Made by a program: the position numbers and the translations under genes
Notes under the pieces: model-generated
What the model saw: only the letters and a program-made list of their open reading frames with translations
The model's database searches: none
Told to the model about the DNA's origin: nothing
Shown: piece after piece, positions 48,313 through 57,329 of the stretch
Numbering within the stretch: position 1 is the first letter of the stretch
Layout of the letters: every line of letters begins with the position of its first letter
DNA from: Hyphomicrobiaceae bacterium
GTDB taxonomy: Bacteria; Pseudomonadota; Alphaproteobacteria; Rhizobiales; Hyphomicrobiaceae
DNA length: 64,000 nt
Direction: 5' to 3'
Assembly: GCA_020638035.1 (NCBI GenBank)
Contig: JACKJI010000005.1
Span: 104,141-168,140, forward strand

Positions 48313-50886
48313 TCAGCGGAACAGCTTATCGAGGAACTTTTTCGCCTTCTGGCTTTCCTTGCTGTCCTTACCGAACAGTTCGTCGACGACTTCGCCGGCG
48401 TCCTTGCCCTTGAGCCGCTTTCCAATCTCCTCGACCGCCTGCACGGCCTGCTTGGCATCGACCTTGGAGAGATCGGGAGCGATATCGGGTTTGTGCCACG
48501 GGCCGACGATACGCACCGGCACCTGCAGGCCTGCAAGGCCGGTGTTGCCGCCCTGGCCGGACAGATCGGCCACGAGCTTTGGGTTGACGGTGTAGTCCAC
48601 GTGCCGGTCGGGCAGCATGACCTTGCCCGCGCCCGTCACGCGCAGCAGCGGGCTCATCATCTGTAGGTCCTGATTGGTCGCGACGCCGCTCGCAATGTCG
48701 AAACTGGCAGAGAGCTGGCTGAAATCGGTCGACTCAGACGAAGAAGCAGACAGGTTCGAGAATTGTCCGCTCTGCAAGCCACGAAGTGCCTTGGCGACGT
48801 TGAAGCCTTTGATGGCGCCGTCGGTGAAGACGAAGCTCGCCTTGCCGTCGAGTGCGGACACGAGCTGGCGCTGGCTCACGCCGCGGCTTGTGGTGGCGAG
48901 TGTCAGCTTGCCTTTGCCCGACAGCCAGTCGATGGCGGCCGCGTCCTTCAGCAACGGCTCGGCGGACACGCCGTCTACGACGATACTTGCGGCGATACCG
49001 GGTGCGGCGGCAGCTCCGTCGATGTCGATCTGCCCGCGGCCGCTGCCGCCGTATAGGTCGACGCGATCGAAGATGATCTTCGCCACACGATCCTTCAGCG
49101 CCAGCGTCAGGTCGGACTGATCGACCTTGATGTCACGCACGATGAGGCGGCCAACCGACAGCTTAGCGTCGGCATCGACGAGCCCGAGAAGCTCGACCTC
49201 GATGGGCTCGTCGCTCCAGCCGGCACGGGCCGTGTAGCCTTTGACGCGCGGCCCTGGATCTTGGCGTTCCAGCAGGTCCTCGATGCTCTGTGGTGCCCTG
49301 CCCGCAGGGGCGGTGGCATTCGGCGCTGGCGTCTGCGAGCCTTGCCCCTCGGCGGGCGGGAGCGTCTCCTGCTCGACGGGAACGCGAGCGGTCGGTGCGC
49401 GGGCGCGGCCAGTGTGGCCCGATGTCTCGACATAGGTATTGAGATTGAGCTCGGAGACCTTGAGATCGGCCTTCACATAGGGCCGACTGCCGGTCGTCGT
49501 GCCGTCGAGATCGCCGGTGACGTGCATCCCGTCGAGGGTGATGTCCGCGTTGGTGAGCTGGAAGGCGCCGGGCCTCGTCTTAAGGCGGCCGTTGACGTTC
49601 AACTGGCCAAAGCCATTGTTCTCGGGCAGCTTGCCACCGAGCCAGAGCGCAAGCGCCCGCAGCGACCGGGTCTCGGCAGAAACGGTACCGTCGAGGGTTG
49701 CGCCAGACTTTACGTCGATCGCGCCTGAATAGTTCGCCTTGATCGGATCGGCGGAAATATCGACGGCAAGCTTGGCCGGCGCCTGCGCCAGAATTTCGTA
49801 GAGAGTTGTGAGCGTGCCGTCGAAGCGAATCGTCTGGCCCTTCCAGGCGAGATCGCCGCGCGCGGTCAGCGGTTTCGACAGCGTGCGCGCTTTCAACGCG
49901 ACATTGATGGCGTCGAGGCTCTCGGCAATGCCGCTACGCGCATCGGCATAAGTGAGTTTGCCGCCGACGATGCGGACATCCTGGAGCACGAGATCCTTGA
50001 CAGCAGCCAATCGGTCGCCGCCTGGCGCGCTGGCGGGCGCGGCCGACGTTGCCGCCCGTTGGGCAAGCACAATCGGGTGAGAGGCGCTGCTGGCATCCGT
50101 CAGGACGGTGCCGGCTGGCGTGTCTCGGGGAGACGCCGCCGCGAACCGCACCAATTGAGAGCCGGCGTCGGCGCTGGCGAAGTCCCAACTCCTGCGGCCC
50201 GACTTATCGACGCGCAGGTCGAACACAGGGCGCGTTAAAACAAGACGGCGAACCTCGACACGCCGCGACAAAAGCGGGACGAGCCTCACGGAAACATCGA
50301 TGCTCTCCATCGCCACGGTCGGCGGGGCGTCCATGCCCGGCGGCGCGGACAGCGACACGTCTTTCAGCGTGACGCCGAGCGAGGGATAGACCGTGAAGCG
50401 CGCGGGGCCACGGATCACGAGATCGCGGCCGGTGCGCTCCTTGATGAGCGTGATCGCCTGCTCGCGAATCAAATCTGTTGGCGGCGCAAGGAGCACGAAT
50501 GCCGCGCCGGCCGCCGCGACAAGTCCCACGCCGATGAATAGGACCAGCAGCAGGCTGCCGATCCCTGGGCCACGACGAGGAGGTCGCGGCGCGGCTCCCC
50601 CAGATCGGCCAGGGCCGGTGTGCTGTGGCGGGCGGCGGTATTGCGGCGGCTGCTGCTGTTGGGGATAGGCATACGGTCCACGCCCCGGCGGGACCTGACC
50701 CGGCCCTGGCGGAGGTTGCGGAGTGTGTTGCACGGGCTGGTGCTGCTGCGCTGGATGCGTTGGGTGAGGTGGAGGCCTCGGTGCGGTGCGCTGGCCCGGC
50801 GGCGGGGCATAGCGCTCCTCGATCGGGCGCACCTGATCGAGAGGCGGGGGTGTTGGCGGCCGGCGTGGAGGGTTGCCGTTGGTCAT
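48313..50886 (-). CDS. AsmA family protein with a long Pro-rich cytosolic N-terminus
   Basis: 857 residues. Residues 1-108 are strikingly Pro/Gln-rich (PPRRPPTPPPLDQ, QQQQPPQYRRPPQHT) and should be cytosolic. One membrane helix follows (GIGSLLLVLFIGVGLVAAAGAAF). The AsmA N-domain is at about 140-260 (VIRGPARFTVYPSLGVTLKDVSLS), and the AsmA_2 C-domain ends with VDYTVNPKLVADLSGQ and GLAGLQVPVRIVGPWHKP. AsmA-like proteins are bridge-like lipid carriers between the two membranes. The start at 50886 follows GAGGCTGAG; 41 upstream codons are not conserved. The Pro-rich head is unusual for the family. Confidence 0.9.
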   Translation of the reverse strand: MTNGNPPRRPPTPPPLDQVRPIEERYAPPPGQRTAPRPPPHPTHPAQQHQPVQHTPQPPPGPGQVPPGRGPYAYPQQQQPPQYRRPPQHTGPGRSGGAAPRPPRRGPGIGSLLLVLFIGVGLVAAAGAAFVLLAPPTDLIREQAITLIKERTGRDLVIRGPARFTVYPSLGVTLKDVSLSAPPGMDAPPTVAMESIDVSVRLVPLLSRRVEVRRLVLTRPVFDLRVDKSGRRSWDFASADAGSQLVRFAAASPRDTPAGTVLTDASSASHPIVLAQRAATSAAPASAPGGDRLAAVKDLVLQDVRIVGGKLTYADARSGIAESLDAINVALKARTLSKPLTARGDLAWKGQTIRFDGTLTTLYEILAQAPAKLAVDISADPIKANYSGAIDVKSGATLDGTVSAETRSLRALALWLGGKLPENNGFGQLNVNGRLKTRPGAFQLTNADITLDGMHVTGDLDGTTTGSRPYVKADLKVSELNLNTYVETSGHTGRARAPTARVPVEQETLPPAEGQGSQTPAPNATAPAGRAPQSIEDLLERQDPGPRVKGYTARAGWSDEPIEVELLGLVDADAKLSVGRLIVRDIKVDQSDLTLALKDRVAKIIFDRVDLYGGSGRGQIDIDGAAAAPGIAASIVVDGVSAEPLLKDAAAIDWLSGKGKLTLATTSRGVSQRQLVSALDGKASFVFTDGAIKGFNVAKALRGLQSGQFSNLSASSSESTDFSQLSASFDIASGVATNQDLQMMSPLLRVTGAGKVMLPDRHVDYTVNPKLVADLSGQGGNTGLAGLQVPVRIVGPWHKPDIAPDLSKVDAKQAVQAVEEIGKRLKGKDAGEVVDELFGKDSKESQKAKKFLDKLFR

Positions 50887-51100
50887 CTCAGCCTCACTAA
50901 GCCTCGCGTCATTGCTGCCGGCGGCGGTTGGGCCGGATGGTTCTCGACCGGCCGCCTGGGGGCACGGGCGCTGGGCGACATGCTTCGACGGCCGTACGAT
51001 AAAAGACATTACGCCGAACGAATGGGGCCCAATAGCGGTGCACCGAACGCCGGGCGGGCGCCAGATTGTCCGGCAAGCGTGATCACGGTCGCGTGGTGCG

Positions 51101-51225
51101 CTAGAGCCTGATCGTCTGAGATGAAAACGCTTGGGCTTCCATCGAAGGCGTGAATCAGTCTCTCAAACAAGATCTTAGAGCAGGCCACGATTGTGGAGGT
51201 GATTCCACCAAAGTCGGACCTGCTC
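51101..51225. repeat. 125-bp composite repeat, copy 2
   Basis: It matches 16988-17112 with four substitutions in 125 bp. The end reads CCTGCTCTAG, completing the inverse of the internal TTAGAGCAGG start at 51176. It lies between the AsmA gene and a small secreted-protein gene. Confidence 0.92.
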
Positions 51226-51416
51226 TAGCTGGCATCGCAGTGCGACTCGCTGTTTAGGCCCCAATTGTGACGGAGATGGGCATAAGTTTTCAACCCGTGG
51301 CGAGCATCACTGGTCCGCAGGCATGTGGATTGCGGTGACGTGGGCCGGTAATCGTGCAGGCCGCCGCTATGCAGGCCTCTCGTGTTACGGCGGATTGGTA
51401 ATGCCGTTGGCCTGTC

Positions 51417-51430
51417 AGGGTCCGGACCCT
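51417..51430. repeat. 14-bp palindrome AGGGTCCGGACCCT
   Basis: A perfect palindrome identical to the centre of 16791-16806, 8 bp from the small secreted protein's stop. Both palindromes lie within about 200 bp of a 125-bp repeat copy. Confidence 0.6.
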
Positions 51431-51437
51431 AGGAGCC

Positions 51438-51848
51438 TTAGCGCGGTCGCAGGTCGACGAGACAGCTCGTGCCGTCTCCGCCGTGCTCGATGATGACCTC
51501 TTCGCTCGCATTCCAATAGCGTTCGAGCGTGCGGCCCTCGCCGATGTCGGCACGCATGACCGAGTAGCCGCCGAGCCGGTGAATATCATCGATGAGAGTG
51601 CTCGTGGCATTGCACCAGTGCGGTCGGACCTGACCGTCGACCTCGCTTTGCGCAGGGGCGCGATCGGCCTGGGCGCGCGCACCTGTCTCAGGCTCCGACT
51701 CCGTGATGATGGCCGGCGCGAAACCATCCTGCGGCATTCTATCTTCGGCGCGCACCAGCGGCGCCGCCGAGCTGGTGTCACACACACAGATGCTCAGGCA
51801 AAATGAGATCACAGCGGCACGAATGGCCGTCGCCGACGCTGACGTCAC
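51438..51848 (-). CDS. Small secreted protein of unknown function
   Basis: 136 residues. Signal peptide VTSASATAIRAAVISFCLSI, cleavage after SAA (about residue 29). The mature part ends in two Cys, about 38 residues apart (HWCNATSTLIDDIHRL and GTSCLVDLRPR), probably a disulfide. GTG 51848 has GAGGGGG 6 nt upstream and gives the clean signal; a longer frame to 51977 does not. I recognise no family. Confidence 0.6.
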   Translation of the reverse strand: MTSASATAIRAAVISFCLSICVCDTSSAAPLVRAEDRMPQDGFAPAIITESEPETGARAQADRAPAQSEVDGQVRPHWCNATSTLIDDIHRLGGYSVMRADIGEGRTLERYWNASEEVIIEHGGDGTSCLVDLRPR

Positions 51849-52101
51849 GAATTCCCCCTCGGTCCCCTCAGGCCCCCTCATCCTTCCGGACAGTGCGCGT
51901 CGCTGATTGCAGGCGCATTCGGGGAAGGATGCCCGCTGCGAGCGGTAGCAGCCGGACAAACGGTCTTTCGCGTGCAAATGTGGCCAACGACCGACGCGAG
52001 TATGGCGGGTCGACTAATCCAGTACCGGTGTGATTGATCTGCAACCCTGAGAGGGGGCGCCGCTCAGCCAATATGGTCACCGCATGGCATCGGGCGGCAG
52101 A

Positions 52102-53094
52102 TCAGCCAGACGACTCCACGCCGACGGCCTGACCACTGTTGAACCGCTCGCCCCACGGAAAGCCCTCCGGGAAGATGGCGGTGATCTCGCGCCGCTCGGC
52201 TTCGGTGAGGGCAATGCGAGCAGCCGCGACATTGCGCTCCAGGTGCTCCGCGGTGCGCGTGCCGGGGATGGCGATGACATGACGGCCCGCGGACAGAACC
52301 CAGGCGATGGCAACCTCGGTTGGCGATCGGCCGAACCGCTCGCACAGAGCCGAATAGGCCGCTAGCGCGGCGCGATTCTGCGAGTAGGCGGGTTCTTGAA
52401 ACCGCGGCATGGACCTGCGGAAGTCGCTGTTCGTGAATGTCGCCGGATCTGGCGATGTGCACGTCAGTATCCCCCGCCCCAGCGGCGAGAAGGCGACGAA
52501 CGCGGTGTGCAGCTCGGCGCAGGTGGACAACAGGCGCCTTTCCACATCACGCGTCCACAGTGAGTACTCGCTTTGCACCGCCGCGATGCGATGCACGCGG
52601 TTGGCGCTCATCAATGTCTCAGGCGAGACCTCACTCAAGCCGATGGCGCCGATCTTGCCTTCGCGCTTCAGGTCAGCGAGCGTCGTGATGATCTCCTCGA
52701 TCGGTCGGTCGGGATCGCGGCGGCCGAGATAGAACAGCTCGACATGATCACGGCCGAGGCGCATCAGAGATTTCTCCAGCGCGCTGCGCAGATATGCGGG
52801 GCTGTTGTCCACGCGCCTCTCGCCGGTGCCGGGAATGAAGCGGATGCCTGCCTTGGTCGCGACGATGACGCGCGCGCGGGACTGCTTGAGGAAGCGGCCG
52901 ATCAGCTCCTCGCTGAGGCCCATGCCGTAAATGTCACCCGTGTCGAAGTGGTTCACGCCGAGTTCGACGGCGCGTGCAAAGAGGCGCATGGTCTCCGCTT
53001 CGGTCGAGGGACCATAGGTGCCTGAGATGCCCATCGCTCCCAGGCTGACACTCGAGACGAGCGGGCCGGTCAGGCCTAGTCGTCGCATTTCCAT
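52102..53094 (-). CDS. Aldo/keto reductase family protein
   Basis: 330 residues, NADPH-dependent (beta/alpha)8 barrel. Motifs: RRLGLTGPLVSSVSLGAMGISG at the start, NHFDTGDIYGMGLSEELIGRFL (catalytic Asp51 and Tyr56), VIVATKAGIR (Lys81), and coenzyme-binding IPGTRTAEHLERNV. At the position of the catalytic His (usual QHR-D-P) this protein has YLGRRDPD with Gly124. Some AKR branches lack the His, so it may be real. GTG-free start ATG 53094 has GGGGAGG 7 nt upstream. Substrate unknown. Confidence 0.88.
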   Translation of the reverse strand: MEMRRLGLTGPLVSSVSLGAMGISGTYGPSTEAETMRLFARAVELGVNHFDTGDIYGMGLSEELIGRFLKQSRARVIVATKAGIRFIPGTGERRVDNSPAYLRSALEKSLMRLGRDHVELFYLGRRDPDRPIEEIITTLADLKREGKIGAIGLSEVSPETLMSANRVHRIAAVQSEYSLWTRDVERRLLSTCAELHTAFVAFSPLGRGILTCTSPDPATFTNSDFRRSMPRFQEPAYSQNRAALAAYSALCERFGRSPTEVAIAWVLSAGRHVIAIPGTRTAEHLERNVAAARIALTEAERREITAIFPEGFPWGERFNSGQAVGVESSG

Positions 53095-53387
53095 TCTGAG
53101 CCTCCCCTGCGGCCCGCCCGCGTGCGCGACACCCTGCCCGTCGCTTCGTGTTGGCTGCGGCCCCGCGCCGGCGCGGGGACACGTGTAACCGGTGCGAATG
53201 CATGGCCTCCGGCGGAGGTCATCGGGCATTCGCAGGTGCCGAGCATGCGCAAAAAATCGGCCAACATCCCGGCCGGCGACTGGTAACCAGTCACCCAAGC
53301 AGGAACATTAGCGTCTTGCAGCAGCGGCGTCGCCGGTTTCTAGTCTTTCCGCCTGGATGGGAAGGCGCAAGTGCAAGGCGGTGGAAC

Positions 53388-54725
53388 ATGAACCTTTTTC
53401 CTATGCTGACCGCGCGGGCCGAGGCTGGCCGGCCGATCCGCATTGCCCAGGCCGGGGCAGGCAAGTTCGGTACCATGTTCCTGGCGCAGGCGAGGCTGAC
53501 GATGGGGCTGCATGTGGCCGGGCTTGCCGACCTCGATCCGGGGCGGGCGCGGCAGCGCCTCGCGGAAGCAGGCTGGGAGGCCGAACGGATGTCGGCCACC
53601 AGCCTCGATCAGGCCATGGCCAGCGGCGCGACATTCGTCACAAATGATGCGGAAGCGATTATTCGCGATCCCCGGATCGAAGTGGTGGTCGAAGCGACCG
53701 GCGACCCGGCGACCGGCGTGCGGCTCGCGCGGCTGGCCTTCGCGCACGGCAAGTCGGTGGTGATGGTTAACGTCGAGGCCGATGCGCTGGTCGGGCCGCT
53801 GCTGGCGGAGGAGGCGCGCCGGGCCGGTGTCGTCTACTCGCTCGCGTGGGGCGATCAACCGGCGCTCATCGCCGAGCATGTCGACTGGGCGCGCGCCTGC
53901 GGTTTCGCCGTGATCGCCGCCGGCAAGGGAACGCGTTATCTGCCGAGCTATCATGCTTCGACGCCGGAGACGGTGTGGGACATCATCCGCGGCTATCTCA
54001 AGGTGGAGAAGCACAAGGTCAATCTGCAGATGTTCAACTCGTTCATCGACGGCACCAAGTCGGCGATCGAGATGACGGCGGTCTGCAATGCGTGCGATCT
54101 GCAACCCCAGGCAGGTGGGCTGACATTTCCGCCGGCCAGTCGGTTCGAACTTGCCGAACTCCTGAAGCCGAAGAGCGAGGGCGGACTGCTTGAGGCGACG
54201 GGCGTGACCGAGGTCGTCTCATCGCTCTATCGCGACGGTCGCGATGTGCCGCACCACCTCGCCATGGGTACCTATGTCGTTGTCACGTCCGAGAGCGACT
54301 ACGCGCGGCGCTGCTTCAGTGAGTATGCGATGCTGGCGGACAAGAGCGGCACCTATGCGGCGCTCTATCGTCCCACCCACATGATCGGCCTGGAACTCGG
54401 CATATCGGTTGCCTCCGTAGCGCTGCGCCGCGAGCCGACCGGCACGGCGCGAGTGTGGAATTCCGATGTCGCAGCGGTGGCCAAGCGCGCACTGAAGTCG
54501 GGCGAGATGCTCGATGGCGAGGGCGGCTTCACGGTCTGGGGGCGGCAGATGCCGGCAGCAGCATCGCGCGCGGTACGGGCGCTGCCGATTGGTCTGGCGC
54601 ATCGCGTGCGTCTGGTGCGCGATGTCGAGCAGGGCGCGGTGTTGACGATAGACGATGTTGCACTCGATGCGGGCAATGCCGCCGTTGCTGCGCGCGCCGA
54701 GCTGGTGGCCCGTTATGCGCGCTGA
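53388..54725 (+). CDS. NAD(P)-binding oxidoreductase with C-terminal SAF domain
   Basis: 445 residues. N-terminal Rossmann domain (IRIAQAGAGKFGTMFLAQAR; GLADLDPGRARQRL), homoserine dehydrogenase-like. KGTRYLPSYHASTPETVW is a conserved catalytic-region block, and VVMVNVEADALVGPLLAEEARRAGVVYSLAWGDQP is the family's second landmark. C-terminus from about 375 is a SAF-type domain (GLAHRVRLVRDVEQGAVLTIDDVALD). The family is often annotated as SAF-domain or homoserine dehydrogenase-like in sugar-acid gene clusters; no partner genes are here. The start at 53388 follows AAGGCGG. The longer frame from 53148 lacks conservation. Confidence 0.82.
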   Translation: MNLFPMLTARAEAGRPIRIAQAGAGKFGTMFLAQARLTMGLHVAGLADLDPGRARQRLAEAGWEAERMSATSLDQAMASGATFVTNDAEAIIRDPRIEVVVEATGDPATGVRLARLAFAHGKSVVMVNVEADALVGPLLAEEARRAGVVYSLAWGDQPALIAEHVDWARACGFAVIAAGKGTRYLPSYHASTPETVWDIIRGYLKVEKHKVNLQMFNSFIDGTKSAIEMTAVCNACDLQPQAGGLTFPPASRFELAELLKPKSEGGLLEATGVTEVVSSLYRDGRDVPHHLAMGTYVVVTSESDYARRCFSEYAMLADKSGTYAALYRPTHMIGLELGISVASVALRREPTGTARVWNSDVAAVAKRALKSGEMLDGEGGFTVWGRQMPAAASRAVRALPIGLAHRVRLVRDVEQGAVLTIDDVALDAGNAAVAARAELVARYAR

Positions 54726-54852
54726 TTTTTTCGCCCGGCCACGGTTGGGGATCTCGGTCGTTTGTGTTGATATGGTAGCAGCCGCTCGATGAGCGATATC
54801 AGGTCAGCCTCCGGCCGGAGGCTCGCAACCGTGCTCCAGGTGGAGGTAAGAC

Positions 54853-55170
54853 ATGTCGAAACGCGCTTTGCTTCCCGCTGCAATCGCAGCCGCATTTGCG
54901 GTGGCGCTGATGGGCGGCGTGGCGGCGCCTGTTTCCGCGCAACAGGGCTACGACTGTGCGCACGGTCCAGACACCTGGCGCGTGCGCGGCGTCGCGTCCT
55001 GGGACAGACTCAACATTCGTGAGCATGCGGGCGCCAGCAGCCCGATCGTTGGTTCGATCTCGGCCACGGCTTCGGGCGTGCAGTGTCTCGGACCGTGCAA
55101 GGGCAACTGGTGCCGGGTGAGTTGGCGCGGTTTGGTCGGTTGGGTCAATATGCGCTTCCTCGGCGAGTGA
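54853..55170 (+). CDS. Secreted SH3b-domain protein
   Basis: 105 residues. Signal peptide MSKRALLPAAIAAAFAVAL with cleavage after VSA (about residue 29). One bacterial SH3-like domain follows: SWDRLNIREHAGASSPIVG (LNVR-like motif), SGVQCLGPCKGNWCRVSWRGLVGWVNMRFL. Three Cys are clustered (CLGPCKGNWC) plus one at DCAHG, so two disulfides are likely. SH3b domains bind peptidoglycan peptides. The start has GGAGG 8 nt upstream. It stands alone, convergent with the kinase gene. Confidence 0.85.
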   Translation: MSKRALLPAAIAAAFAVALMGGVAAPVSAQQGYDCAHGPDTWRVRGVASWDRLNIREHAGASSPIVGSISATASGVQCLGPCKGNWCRVSWRGLVGWVNMRFLGE

Positions 55171-55222
55171 GCCCGCCGGTGTCGCTCGGCAAGGAAGCCC
55201 GCGATGGTCCAATAGCCACACG

Positions 55223-56497
55223 TCAGGCGCCGGGTAGTTCGATCTCGATAGCGTTGAGCGTTGTTCCGTCGTCCCCCGCCACGATTCGTGCTGCGCCGCC
55301 ATGCCGCTCGGCGATCTGGCGCACGAGTGCCAGGCCCAACCCGCTGCCGGGCGTGCGGCCGCGATCGGGTCCGCGATGAAACGCCTCGAAGGCGCGCTCG
55401 GTCTCGGCAGGTGCGAAGCCCGGTCCTTGATCACTCACCCTAAGTGTGACCTTGGCTCCAATTTTTTTCACCGTGACATCGACGGGCGGGCGGCCGTGGC
55501 GGTGAGCATTCTCCAGGAGATTGCGGACGAGGCGGCGCAACAGTTGAGGATCGCCGACGACGTCTGCGGACATGCCGGAAACTTCGGTGGCATCGTAGTG
55601 CGCGGCCTCTTCCGCGGCGAGCGCCAGCAGATCGACGTGCTCGCGGATGTCGCTGGGCATGCCGGCGCCGAGGCGGCTCGATAACAGGATTTCATCGATC
55701 AGCCGGTCGAGTTCGGCAATGTCGCGTTCCAGCGCCGCCTTTCGCTCGGGGTCTGCTTTCTCTTTCAGAAGTTCGACGCCCATCCGCACGCGGGCGAGCG
55801 GCGTGCGCAGCTCGTGGCTGGCATTGGCGAGCAGCAGTCGGTGAGATTGTACGAGACGCTCGATGCGCTCCGCGCTGGTGTTGAAATCGCGCGCGAGCCG
55901 GGCAACCTCGTCCCGGCCTTCCACGACGACGCGCGCGCCGAGGTTGCCGGCGCCGAGGCGTTCGACGCCTTGTTGCAGGCGTTCCAGCCGGCGCGTCAGC
56001 CCGCGCACCACGGGCCAGGCCGTCAGACCGACGGCGGCTGCGATCGCGGCAAGAAAGCCCAGAAACCACAGCGCTGGGTGCCGCGCCGCACGTAGCGGAT
56101 TGCGCACCACCAGCCAGCGGCCGTCTGGCAATGGCACTGCCCAGGCCGGACCACCTCGGCCGAGGATGACGCCGCTGTCGCTGCGCGAGCGCGGTGGTGA
56201 AGGCAGCGCGCGGCCTGATGTTGCAATTGGGCTGCGACTGGCATCGAAGAGTGCCAGATCAAGCTTCAGGCGCGCCGAAATTCGCTTTAGCGCTTCTTCG
56301 GTGGCGGTGCGGCTTGCTTCTGGTGGCGGTAGTGCACCTTCCAGCAATTCGCCGGCCACTTCCAACGCCTGGCGCATGGGAACATTATCAACAGCGCGTC
56401 GCCACATCGTGCCGCCGGCGATCACCACCGCAAAAAGGGCAGCGAGGATCGTCAGGTAGATCTGTGTCGACAGCTTCTTGAAGCGTGGTCGCGGCAT
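55223..56497 (-). CDS. Membrane sensor histidine kinase of an OmpR-type two-component system
   Basis: 424 residues. TM1 at about 14-30 (YLTILAALFAVVIAGGTM), a periplasmic sensor of about 110 residues, TM2 at about 145-165, then HAMP (RRLERLQQGVERLGAGNLGARV). The HisKA phospho-His is in LLANASHELRTPLARVRMG. N box RNLLENAHRHG, G1 DQGPGFA, G2 GSGLGLALVRQIAERHGG. It lies 4 bp downstream of its response regulator, with a Spy-like periplasmic protein before that, a layout like CpxP-CpxR-CpxA. Signal is likely envelope or metal stress (inferred). Confidence 0.93.
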   Translation of the reverse strand: MPRPRFKKLSTQIYLTILAALFAVVIAGGTMWRRAVDNVPMRQALEVAGELLEGALPPPEASRTATEEALKRISARLKLDLALFDASRSPIATSGRALPSPPRSRSDSGVILGRGGPAWAVPLPDGRWLVVRNPLRAARHPALWFLGFLAAIAAAVGLTAWPVVRGLTRRLERLQQGVERLGAGNLGARVVVEGRDEVARLARDFNTSAERIERLVQSHRLLLANASHELRTPLARVRMGVELLKEKADPERKAALERDIAELDRLIDEILLSSRLGAGMPSDIREHVDLLALAAEEAAHYDATEVSGMSADVVGDPQLLRRLVRNLLENAHRHGRPPVDVTVKKIGAKVTLRVSDQGPGFAPAETERAFEAFHRGPDRGRTPGSGLGLALVRQIAERHGGAARIVAGDDGTTLNAIEIELPGA

Positions 56498-56501
56498 CGC
56501 C

Positions 56502-57191
56502 TCAATCCTGGGTCCTGGCAAAGACATAGCCGGCGCCCCGCACGGTGATGACGCGCTTGGGCTTCTTCGGATCATCCTCGATGGCGGCACGGATGCGCGA
56601 AATGTGGACGTCGATCGAGCGGTCGAAGGCATCGAGCGCCTCGCCCTTGGCGAAATCCATGAGCTGCTCGCGCGACAACACCCGGCCAGCGTGTTCGGCA
56701 AGTGCCGCCAGCAGGGTGAACTGATAGCTGGTCAACGGCCGTGGCTCCGCATCAAGGCGGACCTCGCGGGCGCCGCGGTCAATTTCGAGCCGGCCGAAGC
56801 GGAGAATGTCGTGCTGACCCGGGGCTCCACGCCCACGCCGCAGTATCGCTTTGAGCCGTGCCAACAGCTCGCGCGGCTCGAACGGCTTGGGCAGATAGTC
56901 GTCGGCGCCGAGTTCCAGCCCGACGATGCGGTCCATGGCATCGCCGCGCGCGGTGAGCATCAATATCGGGATATCGGAGCGCGCGCGGATCTGACGGCAG
57001 ATTTCCAGTCCATCCATGTCGGGCAACATGAGGTCGAGGATGAGCACGTCGAAGGCGCCGCCCGCCTCCAGCTTCAGGCCCTCGGTGCCGGTCGTGGCGT
57101 GGGAGACGCTCAGTCCCGCGTCACCCAGATAATCGCTCACCATCGCACCCAGGCGCGTATCGTCCTCGATCAACAGGACCTGGTTGGCCAC
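56502..57191 (-). CDS. OmpR-family response regulator
   Basis: 229 residues. Receiver domain: acidic pair in LLIEDDTRLG (10-11), phospho-Asp53 in LILDLMLPDMDGLE, Thr in MLTARGDAMD and Lys in LPKPFEPRELLARL. The winged-helix DNA-binding domain (about 130-225) has LTSYQFTLLAALAEHAGRVLSREQLM and RSIDVHISRIRAAIEDDPKKPKRVITVRGAGYVF. GTG 57191 follows AAGGAG at 9 nt; the 39 extra upstream residues are not receiver-like. Co-transcribed with the kinase downstream. Confidence 0.95.
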   Translation of the reverse strand: MANQVLLIEDDTRLGAMVSDYLGDAGLSVSHATTGTEGLKLEAGGAFDVLILDLMLPDMDGLEICRQIRARSDIPILMLTARGDAMDRIVGLELGADDYLPKPFEPRELLARLKAILRRGRGAPGQHDILRFGRLEIDRGAREVRLDAEPRPLTSYQFTLLAALAEHAGRVLSREQLMDFAKGEALDAFDRSIDVHISRIRAAIEDDPKKPKRVITVRGAGYVFARTQD

Positions 57192-57329
57192 CGCTCGGGC
57201 TCCTTGCGCGTCGTCTGTGGCCGTTGTCGTCGTTCGCCGCTGCCTTGGCAAGGCCTTGCACTCTTGGTCAACGGCGGGAGGCGGACAGAAAGCCACCTCC
57301 CGCCACAACCGCGTCAGAGGCGGCCGTTG

